From Geomonas diazotrophica (GTDB lineage Bacteria; Desulfobacterota; Desulfuromonadia; Geobacterales; Geobacteraceae), in contig NZ_JAHLMF010000001.1 in NCBI RefSeq assembly GCF_018919385.1, positions 124,001 to 188,000 of the forward strand: a stretch of DNA of 64,000 bases, given 5' to 3'. The translations under genes and the position numbers were made by a program. The notes under the pieces were generated by a model. It was not told the origin of the DNA. It saw nothing but the letters and a program-made list of their open reading frames with translations, and did no database searches. How positions within the stretch are numbered: the first letter of the stretch is position 1; each line of letters begins with the position of its first letter. Shown one piece after another: positions 54,661-63,784 of this stretch.

Positions 54661-55386
54661 ATCGCGGCGCTGCAGGCTGCTCACCACCTCGCGCAGCGGC
54701 CAGAAGATCTTGTGCAGGAAGAGCAGTTGGCGCTTGAGCCGGTAGATCGCCTGGACCGTCGCAGTGGTCGGGTTGTCGACCAGCTCGTCCTCGACGTCCT
54801 CGATGCGGTCCGCCAGCTTCTCCACCACCAGGAAGTAGTGGTCCACGATCACGTCCAAAAGGGCGTGCAGCAGGAAATCCGGCCCCATCGCCCGCAGCCG
54901 CGCCTTCTCGTTGCCCAAGCGGGCGCGCACCTGTTCGAACACATCCCCTTCCAGCCCCTCCTGGAAGGTTATCAGGTAGTTCTGCCCGAGCACCAGGCTC
55001 ACCTGCTCGCTCTTGATCTCTCCCCCCCCCTCGTCGAGCCCGATCATCTTCAGCACCACGTAGAGGTATTCCCCGTAGTCGGCGGCCTTGGGGCGCTGGT
55101 CCGTGGCCAGGATGTCCTCCAGTACCAGCGGGTGGATGCCGTAGCAGCTCCCGAAGTGCCGCAGCACCTCGAGGTCCGCGAGTCCCTCCACGTTGATCCA
55201 GGTCACACCGGCAGCGCCCTTCTCGATCAGGCACTCATCCAGCGAGGTGACCGGGCGCTTTTCCAGGTGGGTCTCGTCGTACCGCACCAGGTCGACCTTG
55301 GTGGCTCCCCCCTTGTCGCGACCCATGTGGATCAGCGTCCCGGGGGCCAAGCCTACCTTCTTCGAGCGTTTTTTTATCGATGTCAT
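54322..55386 (-). CDS. corA: CorA magnesium/cobalt transporter
   Basis: 354 residues from ATG 55386 (ATG 55416 in frame adds ten residues). A large N-terminal cytoplasmic funnel domain (about 1-280) is followed by two TM helices, the first ending in the selectivity motif YGMNF (about 317-321). It ends with the short basic tail FKNKRWL. It forms pentameric Mg2+/Co2+ channels in the inner membrane. The last 339 nt overlap the C-terminal extension of the convergent GGDEF-EAL gene. Confidence 0.95.
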   Translation of the reverse strand: MTSIKKRSKKVGLAPGTLIHMGRDKGGATKVDLVRYDETHLEKRPVTSLDECLIEKGAAGVTWINVEGLADLEVLRHFGSCYGIHPLVLEDILATDQRPKAADYGEYLYVVLKMIGLDEGGGEIKSEQVSLVLGQNYLITFQEGLEGDVFEQVRARLGNEKARLRAMGPDFLLHALLDVIVDHYFLVVEKLADRIEDVEDELVDNPTTATVQAIYRLKRQLLFLHKIFWPLREVVSSLQRRDSPLVRDTTVIYLRDLYDHIVQVLDTLETLREMLSGMLDIYLSSVSNRLNEVMKVLTIIATIFMPLSFVVGWYGMNFKQMPELEWPYGYPAVFALCLVLAGGMLVYFKNKRWL

Positions 55387-55400
55387 GGCAATCCTTAATT

Positions 55401-55440
55401 CCCGTTCAACGTTCAACTTTCAACGTCAAAACGTTCAATT
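55401..55440. repeat. AACGTTCAAC repeat
   Basis: Near-tandem units TTCAACGTTCAAC, TTTCAACGTC and AAAACGTTCAATT between the EVE gene and corA. Similar to 32481-32509 on the other strand. Confidence 0.5.
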
Positions 55441-55463
55441 TCAATCAAAGAAGAGGCGAAACC

Positions 55464-55934
55464 TCAATGTGGCACCCCTGCCAGCTTCATGATCCGGTCC
55501 CACTCTTCCCTGCGCACCGGCTGGACCGAGAGGCGGCTGCGGTTCAAAAGTGCCATCCCGGAGAGCTCGGGGACGGTCTTCAGCTCGGCGAGGGTCACCG
55601 GCCGCGGCAACTCGCGCACGAAACGCACGTCGACCATGTACCAGGTCGGCTTCTCCGGCGTGCTCTTGGGATCGAAGTATTTGCTGTCGGGGTCGAACGC
55701 GGTGAAGTCGGGGTAGCCGGCCCGGACCACCTCTGCGATCCCCACTACACCGGGCTCGGCGATGTTGCTGTGGTAGAAGAGCACCTGGTCGCCGACCTGG
55801 ATCTGGTCACGCAGGAAGTTGCGGGCCTGGAAGTTGCGGACGCCGTCCCAATGCTCGGTGGCGGCGGGACGGCTTTTCAGGTCGTCGAGCGAGAAGCTTG
55901 ACGGCTCACTCTTGAAGAGCCAGTAGTTGGGCAT
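55464..55934 (-). CDS. EVE-domain protein
   Basis: 156 residues with AAGGA before ATG 55934. Single EVE (PUA-like) domain: YWLFKSEPSSFSLDDL, WDGVRNFQARNFLRD, VGDQVLFYHSN, GVVGIAEVV and WYMVDVRFV are the standard blocks. EVE proteins bind modified bases in DNA or RNA. It acts in the cytoplasm; the specific modification is unknown. No restriction or defence gene is adjacent, so a housekeeping role is as likely. Confidence 0.93.
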   Translation of the reverse strand: MPNYWLFKSEPSSFSLDDLKSRPAATEHWDGVRNFQARNFLRDQIQVGDQVLFYHSNIAEPGVVGIAEVVRAGYPDFTAFDPDSKYFDPKSTPEKPTWYMVDVRFVRELPRPVTLAELKTVPELSGMALLNRSRLSVQPVRREEWDRIMKLAGVPH

Positions 55935-55985
55935 GTTGGGGTTCCTTTCCTCATAGAAAATGATGGCACGGCCTCGGGCGAATAA

Positions 55986-57725
55986 TTATTCGCCCCTACG
56001 GGTGTTGCGTTTCTTCCTTTTCAACAACTTCAACAGCTCATCCGCCTCGAGCGTGTTCAGCACGTCCTCCCGCTCCAGCCAGCCGCGCTGGGCGACGGAG
56101 ATCCCCCAGGGGAGGGTCTCGAACTGCAGCTTTGCGTGGGTGTCCGTGTTGATGGCGATCTTCACCCCCAGCTCCTTGGCGCGGCGCACGTAACGGTCCT
56201 CCAGGTCGAGCCGCAGCGGGTAGGCGTTGATCTCCAGCGCCGTCCCCGTTTCCCTGGCCACCTGCAGCACCTCTTCCATTTCCAGCTGGTACCCCTCCCT
56301 CTCGCCGATTATGCGACCGGTGGGATGGGCGATGATGTGGACGTACGGGTTTCTCATGGCGGCCACGATGCGCGCGGTCATCACTTCCTTCGAGTTGTTG
56401 AAACCGGAGTGAATCGACGCCACCACCACGTCGAGTTCCTCGAGCACCTCGTCCGGAAAATCGAGGGTGCCGTCGCCGTGGATGTCCATTTCGGTACCGT
56501 GGAGCACCCGGAACCCCTTCAGTTCGCGGTTCAGCGCCCGGATCTCCGCCTGCTGCTCCTTAAGCCGCTCCACCGTGAGGCCCCGCGCCACAGCGAGCCC
56601 CTGCGAATGATCGGTGACCGCGATGTAAGAAAGACCCCGCAGCCGGGCCGTCTCCGCCAGCTCCGTTATGCCGTGGGCGCCGTCGCTCCAGCGGGAATGG
56701 ACGTGCAGGTCCCCCTTGATCTCCTCCCGGGTCACCAACTGCGGCAGTTTACCCGCCTGTGCCGCCTCGAGCTCGCCGCGGTCTTCGCGCAGCACCGGCG
56801 GTACGAAGGGAAGATCGAGCAGGCGGTAGACATCCTCCTCGTTCTCGCCACCAAGGCGCACGTTGTCCTCCTCTCGGAAGATGCCGTACTCGTTGATCTT
56901 CAGCCCCCGCTTCTGCGCCATCTCCCGCAGCCGGACGTTGTGCGCCTGGCTCCCGGTCAGGTAGGCAAGCGCGGCGCCGTAGGAGACCGGCTCCACCACG
57001 CGCAGATCCACCTGCACCCCTTCCCGGATGGTCACACTCGCCCGGGTCGGGCCGCGCATGATCACGTCGTGCACCTGGGGCAGGTTCAGGAAGGCCTCCA
57101 TGACGCTCGCGGGCTCAGGCGAGGTCGCCACGATGTCGATATCCTTGATGCTGTCGCGGCGGCGCCTGATGCTTCCTGCAATTTCGACCCGGTCCAGCGG
57201 CGCCTTCTGTTGCAACGCCGCCACCAGCTCTTCCGCCGCCGGCAGCATCCGTCCCAGCGGTTGCCGCTCGCGCCCCCGCTTCACCGCCTGGATCCCCTTG
57301 AGGATGTTCTCCTCGGTCTTCTGCTGGATCCCCTTTATCCCGATCAGGCGATGTTCACGTGCCGCCTGCTCCAGCTCCTCCAGGCTCGTGATCTGCAGCG
57401 CCTCGTAAATCGCCTTCGCGGTCTTCGGCCCCAGGTCGGGCACGGCAAGCAGGGTGAAAACGCCGGCCGGCACCTCCTTTTTCAGCTGCTCATGGTAGGC
57501 CATTGTGCCGCTTTGCAGGTATTCCTCGATGCGTGTGGCCAGGTCCGCCCCCACCCCCGGTATCTCCAGGAGTTCCTTGTGCGACATCTGGGCCAGGTCG
57601 CGGTTCAGCCCTTCAAGGTTGAGTGCCGCCCGCCGGTAGGCCCTGATCTTGAAGATGTTGTCCTGCCGGATCTCCATGATGTCGGCGATCTCCTCGAACA
57701 TGCGGGCTATCTCTCGGTTCTTCAT
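55986..57725 (-). CDS. polX: PolX-type DNA polymerase/PHP exonuclease
   Basis: 579 residues from ATG 57725, with GGGGGA just before it. Order: helix-hairpin-helix and 8-kDa-like region (1-85, LLEIPGVGADLATRIEEYL), polymerase X core with catalytic DIDIVATS (about 190-197) and the thumb region (about 270-310, HNVRLREMAQKRG), then a C-terminal PHP domain (about 335-575) with DLHVHSRWSDG, TDHSQGLAV, HGTEMDIHGDG and IHSGF. Bacterial PolX fills short gaps in base excision repair and its PHP part has 3'-5' exonuclease activity. The length matches Bacillus PolX (570). Confidence 0.95.
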   Translation of the reverse strand: MKNREIARMFEEIADIMEIRQDNIFKIRAYRRAALNLEGLNRDLAQMSHKELLEIPGVGADLATRIEEYLQSGTMAYHEQLKKEVPAGVFTLLAVPDLGPKTAKAIYEALQITSLEELEQAAREHRLIGIKGIQQKTEENILKGIQAVKRGRERQPLGRMLPAAEELVAALQQKAPLDRVEIAGSIRRRRDSIKDIDIVATSPEPASVMEAFLNLPQVHDVIMRGPTRASVTIREGVQVDLRVVEPVSYGAALAYLTGSQAHNVRLREMAQKRGLKINEYGIFREEDNVRLGGENEEDVYRLLDLPFVPPVLREDRGELEAAQAGKLPQLVTREEIKGDLHVHSRWSDGAHGITELAETARLRGLSYIAVTDHSQGLAVARGLTVERLKEQQAEIRALNRELKGFRVLHGTEMDIHGDGTLDFPDEVLEELDVVVASIHSGFNNSKEVMTARIVAAMRNPYVHIIAHPTGRIIGEREGYQLEMEEVLQVARETGTALEINAYPLRLDLEDRYVRRAKELGVKIAINTDTHAKLQFETLPWGISVAQRGWLEREDVLNTLEADELLKLLKRKKRNTRRGE

Positions 57726-57789
57726 GGCATCCCCCGGCAAACCCCGAGTTCTCTGTGCGACGTTTAAACCTTTCTCAGACGCTCCGATC

Positions 57790-58395
57790 TCACTTCCCGG
57801 CCTGGCCCCCCCAGAGTTCCTTCAGCCGGTGATCCCGGCCGCAGCTCAAGCGGTAGTAAGAATACCGCAGCGGGTTCTTCTTGTAGTAATGCTGGTGATA
57901 TTCTTCCGCCGGGTAGAACTCGGTCGCCGCGACGATCTCCGTCTGGATCGGCGCCTTCAACTGCCTGCTCTTCTCGAGTGCCTGTTTGGACTGCAGGGCC
58001 AGGCGGCGCTGCTCCTCGTTGTGATAGAAGATCGCGCTCCTGTACTGGTGCCCGATGTCGCAAAACTGGCGATCCTTCACGGTCGGGTCGATGTTGTGCC
58101 AGTAACGGTTGAGCAGCTTCTCGTAACTGATCTTGGCCGGATCGTAAACCACCTGCACCGATTCCGCGTGGCCGGTGCCCCCTGCGGAGACCTGTTCGTA
58201 GGTCGGGTTCTTCACCTGTCCGCCGGTATAGCCGGAAGTCACCGAAACCACGCCCGGCAACTCGTCGAAGGGATGCTCCATGCACCAGAAGCAGCCTCCG
58301 GCAAAGGTGGCCTTCTGCAGTTGCGCGGCCGGCAGGGAGCCTGCCGCCGCGAGGATGAACGTAAAGGCAATCGCTACTACGGTAAGTGCTTTCAT
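57790..58395 (-). CDS. msrA: Exported peptide methionine sulfoxide reductase A
   Basis: 201 residues with AAGGGGGG before ATG 58395. A signal peptide (1-23, ending LPAAQ) precedes the MsrA domain: active-site GGCFWCMEHPF (Cys about 35), VTSGYTGG, VSAGGTGHAESV, IGHQYRSAIFY and EEYHQHYYKKNP. It reduces methionine-S-sulfoxide. Export places it in the periplasm, where it would repair oxidised surface or periplasmic proteins. The partner MsrB (R-form) is also exported and lies 192 bp upstream on the same strand. Confidence 0.95.
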   Translation of the reverse strand: MKALTVVAIAFTFILAAAGSLPAAQLQKATFAGGCFWCMEHPFDELPGVVSVTSGYTGGQVKNPTYEQVSAGGTGHAESVQVVYDPAKISYEKLLNRYWHNIDPTVKDRQFCDIGHQYRSAIFYHNEEQRRLALQSKQALEKSRQLKAPIQTEIVAATEFYPAEEYHQHYYKKNPLRYSYYRLSCGRDHRLKELWGGQAGK

Positions 58396-58410
58396 GGAAA
58401 GCCCCCCTTG

Positions 58411-58556
58411 AACCTTAAAACCTTAACGCGAAGACGCAGAGGCGCCAAGACGCCAAGGTAAGCTGTTGGTTTACCCCCTGCATTACGGGGTCTTTGCGCC
58501 TGTGCGCCTCTGCGCCTCTGCGCCATTGCGCCTTTGCGCCTTTGCGTTAGAGCCTT
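58411..58556. repeat. GCGCCTCTGC low-complexity repeat pair
   Basis: The segment 58411-58460 (AACCTTAAAACCTTAACGCG, ACGCAGAGGCGCCAAGACGC) and the segment 58490-58556 (GCGCCTCTGCGCCTCTGCGCC, TTTGCGCCTTTGCG) are inverted relative to each other and made of 8-10 nt units. This lies between msrB and msrA. It resembles dispersed intergenic repeats of Geobacter genomes. Confidence 0.65.
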
Positions 58557-58587
58557 TCGCTTTGACGCTCCGTGCCTTTGCCCCCTC

Positions 58588-59103
58588 CTACTTCGTCGCC
58601 ACGAACTGCAGCGCCGCGGAGTTCATGCAGTAGCGCAGCCCGGTCGGCTTGGGACCGTCGTTGAACACGTGCCCCAGGTGCCCCCCGCAGCGACGGCACA
58701 GCACCTCGGTCCGCGTGCTGAAGAAGCTGCGGTCCGTCTCGGTCTTCACGTTTTCCTTGGCTATGGGCTGGGTGAAGCTGGGCCACCCCGTTCCGGACTC
58801 GAACTTGTCCTCGGACCGGAAGAGGTCCAAGCCGCACCCGGCGCACCGGTAGATACCGTGGTCATGGGTCGCGGCGTACTTGCCGGTAAAGGCGCGCTCG
58901 GTCCCCTTCTCCCGCAGGATATGGTACTGCTCCGGCGTGAGTATCTTCTTCCATTCCGCGTTTGTCTTCACTACCTCGTCTGACATTACGTAGCTCCCTT
59001 TTTCAGCCGAATAGACCTTGATACGGGAAGCGGCGTCAGCGTCGATACCTACTGCCGCCGCGACAAAGAACAGAAAACCCAGAAACAATCTTCCATACTT
59101 CAT
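58588..59103 (-). CDS. msrB: Exported peptide methionine sulfoxide reductase B
   Basis: 171 residues with AGGAGA before ATG 59103. Signal peptide 1-24 (ending DADA). MsrB domain: [20 protein letters not shown], zinc pair CAGC and CRRC, GTGWPSF, HVFNDGP and catalytic RYCMNSAAL. It reduces methionine-R-sulfoxide. In many species this enzyme is cytoplasmic or fused to MsrA; here both are separate and exported. Confidence 0.95.
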   Translation of the reverse strand: MKYGRLFLGFLFFVAAAVGIDADAASRIKVYSAEKGSYVMSDEVVKTNAEWKKILTPEQYHILREKGTERAFTGKYAATHDHGIYRCAGCGLDLFRSEDKFESGTGWPSFTQPIAKENVKTETDRSFFSTRTEVLCRRCGGHLGHVFNDGPKPTGLRYCMNSAALQFVATK

Positions 59104-59300
59104 GGCGCATCTCCTGTAGGTTGTTGAAACATGCCCTGTTGCACAGCCCTTAGGATAACATAGCGTGCAGAATATTGCATGACCGCCTCCTACTTGAGAA
59201 ACCGGCGCACCTGCCGAAAAGTATCTTCACCTTTTGGCTTGAAGCCGGAGTGGTTATCCTGAATAATAGGTGACGTTGCCTGCATTGCTTGGGAGGAGAA

Positions 59301-59792
59301 ATGAAGGGTCTTGCCGTAGTTCTGATGGTATTTGCGTGTGCGACGACGGCGTTTGCCGACATCTACACCTGGAAAGACAACAGCGGAACCAGGTTCTACA
59401 CCAACAGTCTGCACGAGATTCCCGCGCGCTACCTGAAAAAGGCCCGGGTGCTCGACGTGGCCACCGGCAAGCTGGGAGGGCTGGCGACGGCACAACCGGC
59501 AACACCGTCTGCGCCGGCGCCAGGCGCGCCACCCGCACCGAACGCCCCGCCGCTTTTGGTGCAGCAGGCCCCGACGGGGCAGCCTGCGTCGCCGCCACAG
59601 ACGTCGCCGCCACCGGCATCGGCGGCACAGCCGGCAGCTCCGGCCGTGCCCCCGGTCGCCGCTCCCTCCCCGGCCGCGCCGGTGGTAGAGCCCGCTCCCC
59701 CCGCTCAAAGCGCAACCCGGCCGTCGGGCAGGCTGTCCCGCCGGGAACTCAGGGCCTTGGGCAGGCGCGGCAACCATGCCGGCGAGGAGTGA
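59301..59792 (+). CDS. DUF4124-domain exported protein with Pro/Ala-rich tail
   Basis: 163 residues from ATG 59301, which has GGAGGAG before it; a TTG at 59289 in frame overlaps that site. Signal peptide 1-19 (ending AFAD), DUF4124 domain about 20-55 (DIYTWKDNSGTRFYTN, IPARYLKKARVLD), then a long Pro/Ala/Thr-rich low-complexity region (about 65-145) and a basic end (LSRRELRALGRRG). DUF4124 proteins are periplasmic or cell-wall-associated with no proven activity. Followed 21 bp later by another small exported protein, probably one transcript ending at the terminator at 60166. Confidence 0.8.
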   Translation: MKGLAVVLMVFACATTAFADIYTWKDNSGTRFYTNSLHEIPARYLKKARVLDVATGKLGGLATAQPATPSAPAPGAPPAPNAPPLLVQQAPTGQPASPPQTSPPPASAAQPAAPAVPPVAAPSPAAPVVEPAPPAQSATRPSGRLSRRELRALGRRGNHAGEE

Positions 59793-59813
59793 CCCATCTA
59801 CAACGGAGCCGTC

Positions 59814-60134
59814 ATGAAAACAACGATCCTGATGTCCTTGCTGCTGTTACTTTCCGGAACGGCCGGCGCGGAAGAGCTCATCTGTCGGGGTAACATCGTC
59901 AGCACCCAGGGGGAAGGGATCGTCGCACGCAAGCACCGCTTCGAGGTCGCCGACGTGACCGGGGACGACATCCAGGCGGTTCTGGAAAAATGCAGGAAGA
60001 TCGCCCTGGAGCGCCAGGCACGGGCCGCCCGCAAGAACCCCGGCGGCAATTTCACCGCGTTTTCCGATGTCGACCTGCAGTGCAGCAAGGGGGCCGACAA
60101 CCTCGTGGTGCGCCGCAGATTGCAGACCAGGTAG
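59814..60134 (+). CDS. Small exported hypothetical protein
   Basis: 106 residues, not recognised. Signal peptide 1-19 (ending TAGAE) and a compact domain with ELICRGNIVSTQGEGIVARK, FEVADVTGDDIQAVLEKC and VDLQCSKGADNLVVRRR. Three Cys in the mature part could form one disulfide. Good G/C third positions support coding. Follows the DUF4124 gene. Confidence 0.7.
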   Translation: MKTTILMSLLLLLSGTAGAEELICRGNIVSTQGEGIVARKHRFEVADVTGDDIQAVLEKCRKIALERQARAARKNPGGNFTAFSDVDLQCSKGADNLVVRRRLQTR

Positions 60135-60165
60135 CGGCAGGAAAACCAGGCAAAGGAAAGATCCG

Positions 60166-60198
60166 AAGAGAAGCCCCCGCGGGCTTCTCTTTTTTTTA
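60166..60198 (+). terminator. Intrinsic terminator
   Basis: AAGAGAAGCCC, loop CCGC, GGGCTTCTCTT followed by a T-run, about 30 nt after the small exported protein gene. Confidence 0.9.
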
Positions 60199-60364
60199 AT
60201 TGTGATAGTATTTAGTCTTAATTTGAATTTTCACCCCGCAATGCCGAAGAGAACCTGGGGCACGACGATTGCCGCCCCGGCCACACCCCTACGATATTGA
60301 GATCTTACCTCTGAGAAACAGGCTGCATCCGGTTAATTCCAAAGCTGCACCATAGGAGATCAGG

Positions 60365-61522
60365 ATGAACATTCATGAGTATCAGGCCAAGGAGATACTG
60401 AATTCGTTCGGCATCCCCATCCCTCGGGGCCGCGTAGCGCTCACCGCGGACCAGGTGGAGCGGGCGGCCAAGGAGATGGGAGGACGCTGCGTGGTCAAGG
60501 CGCAGATCTACGCCGGCGGACGCGGCAAGGCGGGGGGCGTCAAGCTCGTGCACCACCCGGAACAGGCCCAGGAGTACGCCAAGGAACTGTTCGGCAAGAC
60601 CCTGGTGACGCCGCAGACCGGCCCGGAGGGGCTCAGAGTCCGGCGCATCCTGGTGGAGGAGGCGGTCGAGATCGCCCGGGAATTCTACCTCTCCATCACC
60701 CTGGACCGGAGCGCCTCGCGCTATGTCCTCATCGCATCCGCCGAGGGGGGAATGGAGATCGAGGAGGTCGCGTCAAAGACCCCGGAGAAGATCCACACCC
60801 TGACCATCGACCCTTTCCTGGGGCTCAGATCGTACCAGGCCCGGCAGATCGCCCTGCAGCTCGGCCTCTCCGGGAGCGTCTGCGAGGACTGCGTCAACCT
60901 GATCCAGAATCTGTACCGGGTCTGCCTGGAGAAGGACTGCGCCCTGGTGGAGATCAACCCGCTCGTGGTGACCAGGGCGGGGTGGCTCATGGCCATGGAC
61001 GCGAAGATCACCTTCGACGACAACGCCATCTTTAGGCACCGGGAGTACCCGGACATGATGGACTACTCCCAGCTCGACCCGCTGGAGATCAACGCCGGCA
61101 AGTACGACCTCGCCTACATCAAGCTCTCCGGCTCCATCGGATGCCTGGTGAACGGCGCGGGCCTCGCCATGGCGACCCTGGACGTCTTGAAGGAGTACGG
61201 GGGGGAACCTGCCAACTTCCTGGACGTTGGGGGCGGCGCCACCCGTGAAAAGGTGGCCGAGGCTTTCAAGATCATCCTGCAGGACGCGGACGTGAAGGGG
61301 ATCTTCGTCAACATCTTCGGCGGCATCATGCGCTGCGACGTGATCGCCCACGGCATCATCGAGGCGGCCAGCGAGGTGAACTGCACCCTCCCCATCGTGG
61401 TGCGCATGGACGGCAGCCAGGTCGAGGAAGGAAAACGCCTCCTCACCGAGAGCGGCCTGAACGTTCAGTGCAGCGACAACCTGGGAGACGCGGCCTCGAA
61501 GATCGTGGGGATGCTGGGATAG
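60365..61522 (+). CDS. sucC: Succinyl-CoA ligase, beta subunit
   Basis: 385 residues with AGGAGAT before ATG 60365. ATP-grasp domain (about 1-230: [38 protein letters not shown]) and CoA-ligase domain (about 240-385: [42 protein letters not shown]). Pairs with SucD encoded 60 bp downstream to convert succinyl-CoA and ADP or GDP into succinate. In Geobacter succinyl-CoA:acetate CoA-transferase often carries this step, so the enzyme may serve growth on other substrates. The nucleotide preference is not evident. Confidence 0.96.
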   Translation: MNIHEYQAKEILNSFGIPIPRGRVALTADQVERAAKEMGGRCVVKAQIYAGGRGKAGGVKLVHHPEQAQEYAKELFGKTLVTPQTGPEGLRVRRILVEEAVEIAREFYLSITLDRSASRYVLIASAEGGMEIEEVASKTPEKIHTLTIDPFLGLRSYQARQIALQLGLSGSVCEDCVNLIQNLYRVCLEKDCALVEINPLVVTRAGWLMAMDAKITFDDNAIFRHREYPDMMDYSQLDPLEINAGKYDLAYIKLSGSIGCLVNGAGLAMATLDVLKEYGGEPANFLDVGGGATREKVAEAFKIILQDADVKGIFVNIFGGIMRCDVIAHGIIEAASEVNCTLPIVVRMDGSQVEEGKRLLTESGLNVQCSDNLGDAASKIVGMLG

Positions 61523-61526
61523 CACT

Positions 61527-61562
61527 CCCCCCCTGACCCTCTCCCGCCGGGGCGGAGGGGAC
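61527..61562. repeat. Palindromic repeat fragment between sucC and sucD
   Basis: CCCCCCTGACCCTCTCCC with CGGGGCGGAGGGGAC, a shorter copy of the GGGTCAGGG repeat family, lies inside the sucCD intergenic gap. Confidence 0.6.
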
Positions 61563-61582
61563 TCAAACAGGAGATTTGTCAT

Positions 61583-62476
61583 ATGTCCATATTGATCAAC
61601 AACTCTTCCAGGATAGTGGTCCAGGGGATCACCGGCCGCAGCGGCCTGTTCCACACCCAGCAGTGCCGCGAGTACGGCAGCAACATCGTCGCCGGCGTGA
61701 CGCCCGGCAAGGGGGGCATCCACATCGAAGGGATACCGGTGTTCAACACGGTGGCCGAGGCGGTGAAGTACACCAACGCCAACGTCTCCATGATCTTCGT
61801 TCCTCCGCCGGGGGCGGCTGACGCCATCCTCGAGTCGGCGGCGGCCGGGCTCGAGCTCGCCGTCTGCATCACCGAGGGGATTCCGGTGCGCGACATGGTC
61901 CCGGTGAAGGCGGTGTTGAAGCAGAGCAAGATGCGGCTGGTCGGCCCCAACTGCCCGGGCGTGATCACGCCGGGCGAGTGCAAGATCGGCATCATGCCCG
62001 GCCACATACACAAGCCCGGCAAGATCGGCGTCGTCTCGCGCTCCGGCACACTCACCTACGAGGCGGTGAAGCAGCTCACCGACATGGGGCTCGGGCAGTC
62101 GACCTGCGTGGGGATCGGGGGCGACCCGATCATCGGCATGAACTTCATCGACGTGCTCAAGCTCTTCAACGAGGATCCGGGCACGGAAGGGGTCTTCATG
62201 ATCGGCGAGATCGGCGGGGCCGCCGAGGAGGACGCGGCGCACTGGATCCAGGAACACATGAAAAAGCCGGTGGCGGCCTTCATCGCCGGGGTCACCGCAC
62301 CGCCGGGCAAGAGGATGGGGCACGCCGGCGCCATCATCACCGGGGGCAAGGGGAAGGCGGAGGACAAGATCCGCACCCTCACCGAGTGCGGCGTAACGGT
62401 CGCGTCCAGCCCGACCAAGATGGGCGAGGCGATGCAGATGGCCCTCGCCGCCAAGGTAAACGGCAAGAAGAAGTAA
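61583..62476 (+). CDS. sucD: Succinyl-CoA ligase, alpha subunit
   Basis: 297 residues with AGGAG about 8 nt before ATG 61583. CoA-binding Rossmann domain (about 1-125: [29 protein letters not shown]) and ligase domain with [27 protein letters not shown] and the phosphorylated His in RMGHAGAII (about 245-253). Ends in a Lys-rich tail. Forms the active enzyme with SucC. Followed by a clear terminator. Confidence 0.96.
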   Translation: MSILINNSSRIVVQGITGRSGLFHTQQCREYGSNIVAGVTPGKGGIHIEGIPVFNTVAEAVKYTNANVSMIFVPPPGAADAILESAAAGLELAVCITEGIPVRDMVPVKAVLKQSKMRLVGPNCPGVITPGECKIGIMPGHIHKPGKIGVVSRSGTLTYEAVKQLTDMGLGQSTCVGIGGDPIIGMNFIDVLKLFNEDPGTEGVFMIGEIGGAAEEDAAHWIQEHMKKPVAAFIAGVTAPPGKRMGHAGAIITGGKGKAEDKIRTLTECGVTVASSPTKMGEAMQMALAAKVNGKKK

Positions 62477-62498
62477 TTTACCGGCAAGCCTCACAGTA

Positions 62499-62538
62499 AA
62501 AAGGGCACCTCCCGAAGTGGGGGTGCCCTTTCCTTTTT
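62499..62538 (+). terminator. Intrinsic terminator of sucCD
   Basis: AAAGGGCACCTCCC, a short loop and GGGGTGCCCTTT, then TTTTT. About 23 nt after the sucD stop. Confidence 0.9.
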
Positions 62539-62641
62539 GATCAACAGCCACGCTGCCTAGCAGCATCGACACCCGACACAGCCATCAACCGGCAGCCACC
62601 GTTCCGCGCTCGGAACCCCACAACGGCCTTGGTTGTCAGCC

Positions 62642-63511
62642 TCACTCGCCCCCTGCTCCAGGTTGCCTCACCGCCAAAGGGGAAAACTTACCCGCCGGCA
62701 CCCTGTCCTCGCAGGGGACCTTCGTCTGACACAGTCCGCAGCCGGTACTGGTGACCCCGAATTTCTCCCCGACCGCCCCGGGGACCGTCGCGTAGACATG
62801 CTCGCGACAGAGGCGCTTGTCGTGCCCGTCCCGGGACAGCGCTCCCACCGGACAGCGGCCGATGCAGGCCCCGCAACTCCCCTCCCGGTACCAGAGGCAG
62901 TTGGACCTGTGATCGGTGCTGGTGCGCGCAGTGGGTTCCAAATGGGCATCGGTGATGACGCTGCCGAGACGGTGGGCGATCCCGGCCGGGGTGATGAGGG
63001 CATCGTTGAGGCTGAAGGTTCCGAGCCCCGCCGCATAGGCGGCATGACGCTCCGACCAGGAGGAAGCGATGCCGACCGGGCTGTCCCGGTACTCCCGCCA
63101 GGCCGGGTGCAGTTGCGGAGCCAAGGCACGGTATCCGGCATCGACCAGCAACTGCACGACCTGCCGGCGCAGCGCCGCGTTGAAGGCTTCGCCGTGCTCC
63201 CTGGTCAGGGCCCAGGCGCGGGAAGGATAGGTCGTCTCGGAGCGATTGCTGCGGCGGGTCTCTTCGGAGATGGGCAGCGCCCAGCAGATCACGGTGGCAG
63301 GGCGCCAGGGTGGGCTTTCTTCCAGCGCCAGTTCCGCCGGCGTGAGATGGAAGGGTCCGATCACCGTCTTGTACTGCGCGAAAAGCGGATCATCCGCCGC
63401 CGCAAAACCGATCAACGGCTCTGCGAAGTAAGGCGAGCCCTCCTCCGGAAAACGGTTGCCCGGTTCCTCGCGCACGAACCGCATCATCATCCGGCAAAGC
63501 GTGTCTCTCAT
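62642..63511 (-). CDS. COG1600-like (epoxyqueuosine reductase-related) Fe-S protein
   Basis: 289 residues from ATG 63511, behind AGGAGG; the frame extends to 63634 without a better site. The C-terminal ferredoxin part has CGACIGRCPVGAL (about 221-233) and CGLCQTKVPCE (about 269-279), plus a further Cys in CLWYREGSC, enough for two [4Fe-4S] clusters. The N-terminal part (WALPISEETRR, YAAGLGTFSLNDALITPAG, HRLGSVIT) resembles the cobalamin-binding QueG fold. True QueG is about 350-380 residues with further HEAT repeats; these are missing, so tRNA modification is unlikely to be certain. The redox partner is unknown. Confidence 0.75.
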   Translation of the reverse strand: MRDTLCRMMMRFVREEPGNRFPEEGSPYFAEPLIGFAAADDPLFAQYKTVIGPFHLTPAELALEESPPWRPATVICWALPISEETRRSNRSETTYPSRAWALTREHGEAFNAALRRQVVQLLVDAGYRALAPQLHPAWREYRDSPVGIASSWSERHAAYAAGLGTFSLNDALITPAGIAHRLGSVITDAHLEPTARTSTDHRSNCLWYREGSCGACIGRCPVGALSRDGHDKRLCREHVYATVPGAVGEKFGVTSTGCGLCQTKVPCEDRVPAGKFSPLAVRQPGAGGE

Positions 63512-63690
63512 CCGTGGCACCTCCTGGCTTGGGAAGAAGCGGGAACATAGCTTATCATGTTCTACGAAAGCGGCCACTTTTTTTGCGTATCTGGCACAGC
63601 CCTCTTTAAAGGGGACCTTGTCGGCTCTTCGCACTGCCTCAGCATCACATTATTTTTCTTAAATTCATCGCTTTTTGTTTACAGCATATC

Positions 63691-63717
63691 TCAAGTACAG
63701 ACCACTTTTCCCGATAA
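63691..63717 (+). promoter_or_regulatory. Candidate sigma-28 (FliA) promoter
   Basis: TCAA, exactly 15 nt, then CCCGATAA, compared with the consensus TAAA-N15-GCCGATAA: 10 of 12 positions match at the correct spacing. It lies about 68 nt upstream of the last gene of the window. Confidence 0.5.
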
Positions 63718-63784
63718 GTCTCCTGCGGGAGTGGAACGTTGTTCGACAGAGACAGTTGACCGCGGCACCGGCAAGGAGAAGAAC

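Noticed and set aside
55464-57725. EVE-domain gene plus polX as a defence island
   Set aside because: No restriction, nuclease-helicase or integrase gene is near, and both are common housekeeping genes in this lineage.
59301-60134. DUF4124 gene pair as a toxin-antitoxin or secreted effector pair
   Set aside because: Both have signal peptides and share a terminator, but neither shows toxin or immunity features.
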